NCBI RefSeq assembly: GCF_014649495.1
Contig: NZ_BMTD01000009.1
Coordinates: 62,001 to 126,000, forward strand
From: Streptomyces filipinensis
GTDB taxonomy: Bacteria; Actinomycetota; Actinomycetes; Streptomycetales; Streptomycetaceae
DNA: 64,000 nucleotides
Direction: 5' to 3'
A model generated the notes under the pieces. It searched no databases, had not been told where the DNA came from, and saw nothing but the letters and a program-made list of their open reading frames with translations. Positions 41,379 through 49,800 of this stretch are shown piece after piece. The position numbers and the translations under genes are program-made. Within the stretch, counting starts at the first letter, position 1. Every line of letters starts with the position of its first letter.

Positions 41379-41441
41379 CCCGAAGCCGCCCCCGTCGATC
41401 GCGGCTTCGGGCCTGTCCGGGGGGATCAGGTCACCGCACGT

Positions 41442-41804
41442 TCACTCGGCGGGCGACAGGTCCGCCGCCCCGGCGGCCGTCGCCTCGGCGGCCACCGCCG
41501 CCCCGCGCGCCCGCCCCCGCCCCGCCAGCCGGCAGCCGACGCACCCGGTGTGCCCCTCCCGGGCCTGTGTGTCCCGGACCCGCATCCCCCACTGCCCACG
41601 CGGCCGCACCCCCGGCGGCTTGCCCCAGCCCGCCAGGTGCAGGAACCAGGTCACCAGGACACTCGCGCCCGTGACGGCGAGCCCGGCCGCGACCACCGGC
41701 AGCGAGGCCGTGCACACCCCCACCCCGACCACCCCGCCTCCCACCGTCGCGACACCGAAGCCGGTCCAGCCGGCGATGGTGTGACCCTCGTCGTACAGAC
41801 TCAT
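41442..41804 (-). CDS. Small membrane protein with C-terminal CxxC
   Basis: A 120-residue protein. Two hydrophobic helices lie at about residues 12-34 and 37-58. The C-terminal cytoplasmic half contains TGCVGCRLAGRGR, a CxxC pair that could bind zinc or be redox active, then an Ala-rich tail. The ATG at 41804 follows GGAGGC. It is divergent from the MarR gene at 41886, so the repeats between them may control both. No family assignment. Confidence 0.7.
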   Translation of the reverse strand: MSLYDEGHTIAGWTGFGVATVGGGVVGVGVCTASLPVVAAGLAVTGASVLVTWFLHLAGWGKPPGVRPRGQWGMRVRDTQAREGHTGCVGCRLAGRGRARGAAVAAEATAAGAADLSPAE

Positions 41805-41826
41805 AGCCGCCTCCGGGACGAGTTTC

Positions 41827-41873
41827 TCTCACGAGCTAAGAAGTTCGTTACTCCGAATATCTCACGAGCTAAG
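41827..41873. promoter_or_regulatory. Direct repeats, possible MarR operator
   Basis: TCTCACGAGCTAAG occurs at 41827-41840 and again at 41860-41873, 33 bases apart (three helical turns). The second copy lies 13 bases before the ATG of the MarR gene. The core contains CTCRYGAG, which is partly self-complementary. The function as regulator sites is inference. Confidence 0.6.
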
Positions 41874-41885
41874 GGATTCCGAAAG

Positions 41886-42377
41886 ATGCACGGCACGCCG
41901 CGACCGTCCGCCACTCCGGCCCAGGCGCTGTCGGCGATGGACCACCTCATCGCCGCCCACCTGATCGGACAGCAGGAGCTGGCCCGGCGGCTGGGGCTGA
42001 ACGTCACCGACCTGACCTGCTTCGCCTTCGTCCTGGAGGCCGGCGACGAGCTGCTGACGGCGGGCGACCTCGCCGCCCGCGCCCACGTCACGACCGGCGC
42101 GGTGACCGGCATCCTCAACCGCCTCGAACGCGCCGGATACGTCACCCGCCGCCCCGATCCCGCGGACCGCCGCCGCGTCCGCGTGGCCGCCGTACCCGCC
42201 GCCGTCACCCGCGTCGAGGCCGTGTACGCGGGGCACTACCAGCGCCTGACGGCCCTGTTCTGCGACTACTCCCCCGAGCAACTGGCCGTCATCACGGACT
42301 GGTTCACCCGAGCCACGGCCCTGGCGCACGAATACCTGGAGAAACTGAACCGGAACGACCCCGCCGAGGAGTGCTGA
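41886..42377 (+). CDS. MarR-family transcriptional regulator
   Basis: A 163-residue winged-helix regulator. The DNA-binding part reads LLTAGDLAARAHVTTGAVTGILNRLERAGYVTRRPDPADRRRVRVAAV. The N-terminal LNVTDLTCFAFVLEAG is typical for the dimer helix. No Shine-Dalgarno is clear before the ATG. It is divergent from the small CxxC membrane protein. Its target is probably its own promoter through the direct repeats upstream. Confidence 0.9.
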   Translation: MHGTPRPSATPAQALSAMDHLIAAHLIGQQELARRLGLNVTDLTCFAFVLEAGDELLTAGDLAARAHVTTGAVTGILNRLERAGYVTRRPDPADRRRVRVAAVPAAVTRVEAVYAGHYQRLTALFCDYSPEQLAVITDWFTRATALAHEYLEKLNRNDPAEEC

Positions 42378-42526
42378 CCCGCGGCAGCCGGCCCCGCCCC
42401 GCCGGCCGCCAGGACGCGCCGCCCGGCGCCGAAGCCCCCTCCGGCACGCCGATCACCGCTACGTACACTGCCTGCACTTGTTCGGCGGCCTGCCCACCCG
42501 GGCGGGCCCGACCCTTCGGGGACTGC

Positions 42527-43309
42527 ATGCGAAGAATCACCATCGGCTCCGCCCTGCTCGGCTCCGCGGCCATAGCCGCCCTGCTCGCTCCCGGCGCGCA
42601 GGCGAACGAGGTGGTGGGCGACGCCGATGTCGGCGGTTTCCGGATCACCGGCGGGGGCGGCGCGGGCAACGACGTCGTGCTGGGCACCACCGACGCGAGG
42701 ACGATCACCGTGAAGGTGACGGCCAGCGACGACTCCGGCATCAGGTCCGCGGACTTCACGCTCTTCCACGGAAAGACCCTCAGCAGGGCGGACGCGATCC
42801 TGAAGGCGAAGGAAACGGCGGCGGTGTGCACGGCCGCCGGAACCACGTCCGTCTGCACCAAGCACTACACGATCGACCCGCGGCGCGATCTGCGGAACGC
42901 GCTGGCCGGCCTCTGGACGGTCTACGCGGAGGCACACGCCCACGACGGGGACTACGTGAAGGTGGAGGGTCTCACCGCCTTCGCCCTGAAGCGCTACGGC
43001 AAGCTGACCACCAACGCCTCTCCCGAGCCCGTCGCCAAGGGCGGCACCCTCACCGTCACGGGCAAACTCAGCCGGGCCAACTGGGACACCCACGACTACC
43101 ACGGCTACACGAACCAGCGCGCCTACCTTGAGTTCCGCCGGCCGGGCGACGACTACTACGAGTCCTTGGGCTACACCCCCACCGACTCCACCGGGGTCGC
43201 CACCGCGAAGGTCACCGCGACCGCCGACCGCTACTGGCGCTACGAGTTCCGCGGCACCCTGACCACGAGCGCCGTCAAGGCGACGGGTGACTTCGTGGAC
43301 GCCCGCTGA
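42527..43309 (+). CDS. Secreted protein, possibly DUF5707-like
   Basis: A 260-residue secreted protein. The signal peptide RRITIGSALLGSAAIAALLAPGAQA is cut near residue 26. The mature N-terminal domain, VVGDADVGGFRITGGGGAGNDVVLG, leads an Ig-like beta-sandwich with paired cysteines in AAVCTAAGTTSVCTKH. A second beta domain from about residue 165 (LTTNASPEPVAKGGTLTVTGKLSRANW) resembles repeated Ig folds in Streptomyces exoproteins. No active-site residues are recognised. The ATG follows a GGGGAC. Confidence 0.75.
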   Translation: MRRITIGSALLGSAAIAALLAPGAQANEVVGDADVGGFRITGGGGAGNDVVLGTTDARTITVKVTASDDSGIRSADFTLFHGKTLSRADAILKAKETAAVCTAAGTTSVCTKHYTIDPRRDLRNALAGLWTVYAEAHAHDGDYVKVEGLTAFALKRYGKLTTNASPEPVAKGGTLTVTGKLSRANWDTHDYHGYTNQRAYLEFRRPGDDYYESLGYTPTDSTGVATAKVTATADRYWRYEFRGTLTTSAVKATGDFVDAR

Positions 43310-43315
43310 CCCCAC

Positions 43316-43340
43316 CGGGCCCGGCCGGCCGCCGGGCCCG
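43316..43340. terminator. Hairpin between converging genes
   Basis: CGGGCCCGGC and GCCGGGCCCG pair around a 5-base loop. It lies 6 bases after the secreted-protein stop, and the lipoprotein gene on the other strand ends 68 bases beyond. Confidence 0.65.
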
Positions 43341-43407
43341 CGAGAAGTCTCAACCCCGCCGTGCCACCCGCCTTCTCACGAATCGGCAAGCGCCGGCCGG
43401 ACGGGCC

Positions 43408-44829
43408 TCAGTTCTTCAGGTCAAGGACGATCAGGTGCATGCTGTCCGTGCCGGCGTACGTGACGAACACGCCCGCGCCCCGGGTGAGGGCGTCCGGGGT
43501 GACGGTCGCTTCCGGCAGGGGCTTGGCGGCGCCCGTGGCGACGGACACGGAGACCGGGGTCCTCGGCGTGTCCTCGCCGGCCAGGCCGTAGGCGGTGCCG
43601 TCGTCGCCGACGGCCGCGAGGGTGATCTTCCTGGCGTCCTCCCCGCTGTCGGTGCACCTGCCCTTGCCCGTCTTCAGGTCGAAGACGCTGCCGCCCTTGA
43701 CCAGATAGCGGCCGTCGGGGGACAGGGCCGGCCGCACGTCCGCGAGGTTCTTCGGGTCCGGGACGTCCGCGCCGTACTCGGTCTCCTTGGTCCGGCACGG
43801 GGCGGTGGCCTGGACGGCGCCGGTCGCCAGGTCGTGGACGGCGGAGACGTCGTCCGGCCCCTTGAGCCAGTTGGCGATCACGTGGTCGCCGACGGCACCG
43901 ACGATGCGGCCGTTCGGCGTCTCGTCCGTACCGAAGCCCACGTTCTCCTCCTTGCGGACGGCTTCGACGCCGGGCGGGGCCACCTTCGTACTCCGCCAGC
44001 CTCCGTCGGCGCCGAAACCGCCGTCACCCCCGGCGCCCTCTTCGCCGTTGGTCACGAGCCCCGCCGGGCCCTGGAACGACATCAGGTAGTCGGGGTCGGC
44101 CGCCTTCCCGTTGAGCGTCACCTTCGCGTCGCTGGTGTCGGTGACCTTGCCGTCGGGAGCCACCAGGATGCTGTCGCCGCCGTAGGAGGTGACGACCAGG
44201 CCCCCGGGTCCGGGGAACACGCTGGGCCGGTCGAACTCGCCGTCCGGCGCCTCGGCGTTGCCCGCGCCGACCGGGGAGACGTCTTTGCCGGAGGCGTCGG
44301 CCGGGTAGAAGGCCACGGCGACGACCTCCTTGTACTCGTGGAGCTCGTCCTTGCGGGCCTCGCCACGCGCCCACACCGCGAAGTAGTCGCGCTGCGCCCC
44401 GGGGATCAGGGCGATCTGCGGGACCGCCAGCGCGCCGGACTGCTCGTCGCTCTGCTCCTTGGTGAGCTTGGGGCCCTGCCACGGCTTGCTCGTGGACAGC
44501 AGCCTGCCGGACGACGCGTCCCGGACGTCGAGGACATAACCCCGCGCGGTCTTGTCGAGGTACGCGACCGCATCGCCCTTCCCCGAGACCGCGTACGGCA
44601 AGGGCTGCCCCTGAGGAAGCCAGCCGGCCTCGACCTCCCAGCCCTTGGCGCTGTCGAAGGCGGCCGGTGCGGTGATCCTGCTCTTCAGCGGGACGCCGCC
44701 GGCACCCCCGGCACCGCCCCCGTGCGCACTCTGGCCGCCGGTGGCGCCGCCGCCGGATTCGCAGCCCGACACCATGCCCGCGAGCGCACCCGCCAGCAGC
44801 ACGGACGCCGCCCCCTTGCCGATCCTCAT
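43408..44829 (-). CDS. Lipoprotein with beta-propeller-like domain
   Basis: A 473-residue lipoprotein. The signal peptide IGKGAASVLLAGALAGMVSGC ends in a lipobox whose Cys is at about residue 23, followed by a Gly-rich spacer. The rest is a series of beta-strand repeats with aromatic-Asp turns (GKGDAVAYLDKTARGYVLDVRDASSGRLL, DVRPALSPDGRYLVKGGSVFDLKTGKG), consistent with a WD40/PQQ-like propeller outside the membrane. No enzyme motif is evident. The ATG at 44829 is supported by AGAGGT upstream and by the lipobox. Confidence 0.78.
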   Translation of the reverse strand: MRIGKGAASVLLAGALAGMVSGCESGGGATGGQSAHGGGAGGAGGVPLKSRITAPAAFDSAKGWEVEAGWLPQGQPLPYAVSGKGDAVAYLDKTARGYVLDVRDASSGRLLSTSKPWQGPKLTKEQSDEQSGALAVPQIALIPGAQRDYFAVWARGEARKDELHEYKEVVAVAFYPADASGKDVSPVGAGNAEAPDGEFDRPSVFPGPGGLVVTSYGGDSILVAPDGKVTDTSDAKVTLNGKAADPDYLMSFQGPAGLVTNGEEGAGGDGGFGADGGWRSTKVAPPGVEAVRKEENVGFGTDETPNGRIVGAVGDHVIANWLKGPDDVSAVHDLATGAVQATAPCRTKETEYGADVPDPKNLADVRPALSPDGRYLVKGGSVFDLKTGKGRCTDSGEDARKITLAAVGDDGTAYGLAGEDTPRTPVSVSVATGAAKPLPEATVTPDALTRGAGVFVTYAGTDSMHLIVLDLKN

Positions 44830-45177
44830 CCTCGGTACCTCTGACGTCATGGGGCGATGAGGCGAAGTGCCATCTCCCCCGGTGGATGGTCTTCGAACGA
44901 TCAAGCAGAGACGGAGGCTAGCAGCCGTGTGCGGGGCGGGCCGATCCACAGGTCGACCCCACCGACCGGACGAAACCTGCTCTCAGCGGGGGAACGGCCC
45001 GGACGGCCGCGCGCAAAGCTCCTGGGCCACAGCTCTGTCCGAGGAGCGGCCGGCGTCCACGTAGCCGTTTGATCGAACCCGCCCTCACCGGTTAGGTCGA
45101 ACTGACTGCGCCCCGCGTTCCGACCCAGCGATGCGTGGGAAAGGCAGTGGAGGACAGCGCGACAGAAGGGTGGCAGC
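44830..45177. other. Intergenic region, nothing recognised
   Basis: These 348 bases separate two divergent genes. No frame has a ribosome site with a plausible product. I see no long palindrome or repeat. Confidence 0.4.
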
Positions 45178-45372
45178 GTGCGGGCCAGCATTGGAGACAG
45201 GATTCTTGTCCATGGTCGGATCGTGGGGCAGCACGATCGCAGCGCAGAGATCATCGAGGTGCTCGGAGCGGATGGGGGCCCTCCCTACCGGGTCCGTTTC
45301 GAGGACGGCCACGAGACGCTGATGAGTCCAGGCCCGGACACCGTGGTCCGTCCCTTCGGATCCGACGACTAG
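45178..45372 (+). CDS. DUF1918-domain small protein
   Basis: A 64-residue protein. It has the DUF1918 pattern: GDRILVHGRIVGQHDRSAEIIEVLG, then GGPPYRVRFEDGHETLMSPGPDTVV. This SH3-like barrel domain is common in actinobacteria and also appears joined to dodecins and regulators, with unknown role. The GTG start lies after AGGGTGGCAGC. It is followed by the tRNA-Arg terminator on the opposite strand. Confidence 0.88.
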   Translation: MRASIGDRILVHGRIVGQHDRSAEIIEVLGADGGPPYRVRFEDGHETLMSPGPDTVVRPFGSDD

Positions 45373-45420
45373 GCAGCGCGACCCGGCGGTTGTTGTCAGA
45401 GCTGCCGTCAAGGCAAAAGC

Positions 45421-45454
45421 CAGAGGCCCTGTGGATCACTCCACAGGGCCTCTG
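45421..45454 (-). terminator. Terminator after tRNA-Arg
   Basis: CAGAGGCCCTGTGGA and its exact complement enclose a TCAC loop. The hairpin starts 9 bases beyond the tRNA-Arg 3' end on the minus strand. It may also end the DUF1918 transcript. Confidence 0.85.
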
Positions 45455-45462
45455 AACTGTTG

Positions 45463-45535
45463 TGCACTCGGCAGGATTCGAACCTGCAACCTTCTGATCC
45501 GTAGTCAGATGCTCTATCCGTTAAGCTACGAGTGC
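45463..45535 (-). tRNA. tRNA-Arg (ACG)
   Basis: A 73-base cloverleaf on the minus strand. The acceptor arms GCACTCG and CGAGTGC pair, the anticodon loop is CTACGGA with anticodon ACG, and the T loop is GTTCGAATC. The wobble A is the substrate of TadA, whose gene is at 22497-22961, and becomes inosine to read CGU, CGC and CGA. CCA is not encoded. Confidence 0.96.
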
Positions 45536-45710
45536 TTGTTCTTTTGTTTTGCCCCCGCTCTCGGCCCTTTCGGCCCGCTCCCGGCGACAGGAAGAACATT
45601 ACATGACTGCCGCCGTCATGTGAAATCCGATTCGCACACCCCTTGTGACCTGCGAAAACGTCGACTCAGGCCGATGAGAGGGTCCGGAGGGACAGCCGGG
45701 GCGGGAACGC

Positions 45711-45741
45711 CGAAGCCCCGGTCCTGGGGACCGGGGCTTCG
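45711..45741 (-). terminator. Terminator after tRNA-Ser (GCT)
   Basis: CGAAGCCCCGGTCC and its complement form a 14-bp stem with a 3-base loop, 9 bases beyond the tRNA 3' end on the minus strand. Confidence 0.8.
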
Positions 45742-45750
45742 GGATCGGTG

Positions 45751-45841
45751 CGGAGGCGGAGGGATTTGAACCCTCGATGGGCTTTAAGGCCCAAACCGCA
45801 TTAGCAGTGCGGCGCCATAGACCGGACTAGGCGACGCCTCC
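45751..45841 (-). tRNA. tRNA-Ser (GCT)
   Basis: A class II tRNA of 91 bases. The acceptor arms GGAGGCG and CGCCTCC pair, the anticodon loop is CTGCTAA with anticodon GCT (AGC and AGU codons), a long variable arm follows, and the T loop is GTTCAAATC. The discriminator is G and the next bases are CAC, so CCA is not encoded. Confidence 0.96.
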
Positions 45842-46012
45842 AGCACAACCGCTCACGCGAGCGCGCGAGTGGTGCGTGCAGATGATGACACAGCCAAGCG
45901 GCTTGTCACCAATCGCCCCCCACGGTACTAGGCACTCGGGCCACAGAGCAAAGGGCGTCGGTCCGGCGAGGCGCGGCGCAACGTCCGGGGCGGCGGATCC
46001 GTTGGGCTGGGC

Positions 46013-46492
46013 ATGGTCTTTCTTCTTCAGCGGGGCCGGGTGCGCGGTGGCGTCGGGCCGGTCCTCGCCGCCGTTTCCGGTCTCCTCGCCGTGTCCGCCG
46101 TACCCGCCGTCGCCGCGTCCGCCGTGCCGCCGCCCGTGCGGCCCGAGGACCGGGCCGGTGATCACCTCACCGTCGTCGTGCGGCAGGCCGGGTCCGGGCG
46201 GGACGGGACGTACGAGCTGTCCTGCCATCCGGCCGGCGGGAGTCACCCGGACGCGGCGGAGGCCTGCCGGGTGCTGGACGAGCACACGCGCTGGGGGAAG
46301 GACCTCTTCGCCCCGGTGGCGCCCGGGACGACCTGCACCATGCTCTACGGCGGGCCGGCCACCGCCCGGGTGACCGGCACCTGGGCCGGCCGCAGGGTCG
46401 CCGCGGGCTACGACCGCAGCAACGGGTGCGAGATCGGGCGGTGGGACGGGCTGGTGCCGCTGCTGCCGAGGCTGGGCTCGCTGGCGGCCTAG
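46013..46492 (+). CDS. SSI-type secreted subtilisin inhibitor
   Basis: A 159-residue protein of the Streptomyces subtilisin inhibitor family. A long basic N-terminus and the hydrophobic stretch GPVLAAVSGLLAVSAVPAVAASA form the signal peptide. The mature part has four cysteines (YELSCHP, AEACRV, TTCTMLYGG, SNGCEIG) in the family order, giving two disulfides. The reactive loop corresponds to CTMLY, with Met at P1, where SSI has CPMVY. RVTGTWAGRRV matches the SSI strand after the loop. It should inhibit extracellular subtilisin-like proteases. The exact start is uncertain because later GTG codons are also in frame. Confidence 0.86.
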   Translation: MVFLLQRGRVRGGVGPVLAAVSGLLAVSAVPAVAASAVPPPVRPEDRAGDHLTVVVRQAGSGRDGTYELSCHPAGGSHPDAAEACRVLDEHTRWGKDLFAPVAPGTTCTMLYGGPATARVTGTWAGRRVAAGYDRSNGCEIGRWDGLVPLLPRLGSLAA

Positions 46493-46815
46493 GGGGACCG
46501 CCCCGGGCGGCGCGCGCCCACGGGCGACTCACGTGGTCGGAGAAGCGGGACAGAGACGTGGGACAGAGACGTGGGACGGGCGCCCGGGGCGGAGGGGGCA
46601 GGGTGGGCGCGCGGGGCGGAGGGGGCGGGACGGAGGGGGTCAGGTGGTTCACGGGGGCTCTCGGCGGAATCACCTCTCCGGTAAAGGTCCCGCGAAGGTC
46701 TCGCGCAGCCGGAGGCCGTGGTCGGCGTGCGAGCACGCGTTCGGTGTCACTTCGTCGTGGGACCTCCCTCTCATCCGGCGTCGCGAGCGCAACGTGTGCG
46801 CTTAGACTCCCTCGC
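46493..46815. other. Intergenic region with short repeats
   Basis: The 13-base unit GGGACAGAGACGT occurs twice in tandem at 46547-46572 with a partial third copy. Then CGGGGCGGAGGGGGC recurs twice between about 46580 and 46640. TTAGACT at 46802-46808 is a possible -10 for the leader frame that follows. No gene is recognised. Confidence 0.5.
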
Positions 46816-46872
46816 GTGACACGTCGCGGGCCGGTTGGCAAGATGGCCCGAGCGGTCGGCAAGGTGCGGTAA
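46816..46872 (+). CDS. Possible 18-residue leader peptide
   Basis: A GTG-started frame of 19 codons encodes VTRRGPVGKMARAVGKVR and ends with TAA, 18 bases before the start of the hybrid kinase-like gene. The start lies 8 bases after a TAGACT hexamer, so transcription may begin at the GTG and make it leaderless. It is very basic and has the internal repeat VGKMAR/VGKVR. It could tune translation of the long gene downstream. Length alone makes it doubtful. Confidence 0.3.
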   Translation: MTRRGPVGKMARAVGKVR

Positions 46873-46890
46873 CAGGGAGGAAGGCGTCTC

Positions 46891-49800
46891 GTGAGCAGCA
46901 GGCCATCCCGAGGCGCTGCTCGCCTCGCAGCCATACTCGACGCGCTGCCGGACGCGTTGGTCCTGGTCAACGCCAACGGAACCGTCGTCAACGCGAACAC
47001 CATCGCGCTGGAGGCCTTCGAGGCGCCGGGCACGGCTCTCGTCGGGCGCGGGTTGCTCGATCTGCTGCCCGAGTTCGACTCGCGGCTGATCCCCGGCTCG
47101 ATGCGCCGGCCCGACCACATGGATCCGCGGGGGCGCACCAAGCCGACGCGGATGATCGCGCGGCGGACCGACGGGACCGAGTTCCCGGTCGAGGTCACGA
47201 GCGCGAATCTGGAGAACGGCCAGCAGGCGTACGACGGTTACGGCTACACCGGCGACGAGCTGCTGATGGTCGTCGTACGGGACCTGTCCGGGACCGTCGA
47301 CACCGAGGCCGAGCTGGCGCGCTCGCAGCGGCAGACCGAGATGATCCTGCGGGCCGCGTCCGAAGGCGTCGTGGGCACCGACACCGAGGGCCGGATCGTC
47401 CTCGTCAATCCGGCCGCCGCCCAGATACTGGGCTACCGGGCCGGAGAGCTGGGCGGCAAGGAGCTGCACACGCTCGTGCTGCACTCGCGCGCCGACGGCT
47501 CCCCCTTCCCGTACGACGAGTCCCCGCTCGCCGACACCCTGCGCTCCGGGCGCAAGCACCGGGTGCGCGGGCAGGTGCTGTGGTCCAAGGGCGACGAGAG
47601 GGTCTCCGTCGACCTCACCACCGCGCCGGTGCGCGACGGGGACCAGCTCGTCGGCGCCGTGATGACCTTCACCGACCGGCGGCCGCTCGAATCCATGGCC
47701 GAGGAGAAGGCGGCGCTGGAGAAGGCGCACGCGGAGGAGGTCGAACGGCTCTCCGAGGAGCACGCCTCCGACCTGACCGCACTGCGCCAGCAGCATGTCA
47801 CCGAGCTCGAGGAGCTGCGCGAGAAGCACGCGGAGGAGCAGGCGGCCGGCGAGGAGCGGTACGCCGCGCTCGCCGAGCGGGAGAAGGACCGGTACGAGGC
47901 GCTGGCCGGGCGCCACGAGCAGCTGCTGACCCTGCTGGGGCAGTCGCTGCGCGGGCCCCTGGAGGAGCTGCGGCGCGAGCTGGCCGCGCTGGCCGCGGAC
48001 GACGCCGGGCAGCTGTGGCCCGAGGCCAATCAGGTGCTCCATCACCTTTCCGCCGGGTACGCGCGGATCACGACGCTCATCGACAACGTCCTCGGGTACC
48101 AGCGGCTGGACGCCGGCGCCGAGGACATCACCCGCACGAAGGTGATGCTGGACGCCGTCGTCGCCGCCGGTGTGGACGGGGCCGTCGAGCTGATCGGACC
48201 CGGGCGGGTGCAGTTCGCCGTGCACGCGCCGCCCATCGAGGCCGAGGTCGACCCGCAGCGGCTCGCCACCGCGCTCGCGCACCTCGTGGCAGACGTGGCC
48301 GGCGTCGACGCGACCGGCAACTCGCCCGTCTCCGCGGGCGGTTACCTGGACAACACCGTCGTGGTCGCCGCCGCGCAGCGCGGTGAGGTCGCGCGGATCG
48401 AGGTGCGCGGGCCGTACACCGGGGGAGACGCGGTGCACGAGCCGATCGTGCGCGGGATCGTGCGGGCCCACGGCGGGGTGCTCCAGACGCACGAGGTGCC
48501 GGGCATGAGCGGCAGCGCGTATGTGCTGGAGGTGCCGCTCGGGGGTGGCGCGGGGACGGTCGACGGACGGCCGTCGGCCGTGGCGCTCCCGGCGGGGCAG
48601 GGTCCCGTCGGGCAGGGCCCGGTGGGGCAGGAGCCGGGCGGACTGGTGCTCGCCGGACAGGAGCCGGGCGGGCAGGAGCCGAGTGGGCTGGTGCCGGGCG
48701 GGCCGGCCACGCCGGTCTCGGGCGAGCAGGTCTCGGGCGAGCAGGCCTCCGGCCTCGGTGAAGGGGCCGCTGAGGAAGCGGCCGGTGGCGGACGGCGGCG
48801 GGCCCGGCGTGCCTCCACGGACGCCTTCCTGGAGAGTGATGTGCCGGGCGCGGGCCAGGCCGGTGAGGCGGAGGCGCCCGCACCGACCGGTCGGCGCCGC
48901 AGGCGGGCGGGTGCGCCCGCCGAGGAGCCGGCCGTGGTTCCGGCCGCGGGCCCGGAAGCCGCGTCCGGCGGTACCGGGCGACGCCGTGCCCGGCCCGCCG
49001 AGAACAACGCCGGTGACGGCGACGCCGGCGGGGCCGTGAGCGAGGGGGCGGTGGTGACGGCCGCCGAGCACGCCGCCGGGGCCGCCGCCTCGGGTACGGG
49101 ACTCGGCGCCGCCGTTCCGCCCCAGGGCGTGCCCGTGCCCACGGGCCGGCGCGCTCCCCACGACTCCGGTGCCCCGCAGGCCGCCCTGCCGCCCGCCCTG
49201 CCCGCCGTGGGCAGCCGGCCGGCACCAGGCGGGCAGGCCGTTCCGGATGCGCAGGCTGCGCCGGGGGTTCCGGCCGCGGAGGTCGTCCCGGCCGAGGGTG
49301 GGCAGCCGACCGGGCGGCGCCGGCGTGCGCTGGCCGCCGCGGCGGAGCGTGCCGCCGCCCAGGAGGCGGGTGCGCGTACGGTCTTCGCCCTGCCGCCGGC
49401 CGAGGCCGACCGCTCACCGCAGTCCGCGGGCGGGCCGGACGGCACGGGTACGGTTCCGGCGCCCGGCCGCGTTCCGGGCGCGGGCACGCCTGTGGGTCCC
49501 GGGGGCGCCGTACCGGTGGGGCCGGGGGCGGTCGCGCCTGCCGGTCCTGGGACGGGTGCGCCTGCCGGATCGGGTACGGACGCCGGGGCGGGTGCCGTTC
49601 CGGGTGCCGCCGGCCAGCCGCAGGCGCCGGGGCAGGAACCGGCTCAGCTGCCGCTGTCCGTCGCGGGGGTGCCCGCTGACGACGGCCGGCACGACGCCGT
49701 ACCGCTCGACCAGGCCTCGGACCACACCCCGCCGCAGCCGCATCCGACCAGCGCGCCGACCGGCCGCCGCCGCCGTGCCGTGACCCAGTCGGCGGAGCCC

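Noticed and set aside
46426..46872. A 148-codon frame overlapping the end of the SSI gene and running to the leader region
   Set aside because: Arg/Gly-rich repeats and no start signal; only its last 19 codons have a possible promoter-linked start, listed separately with low confidence.
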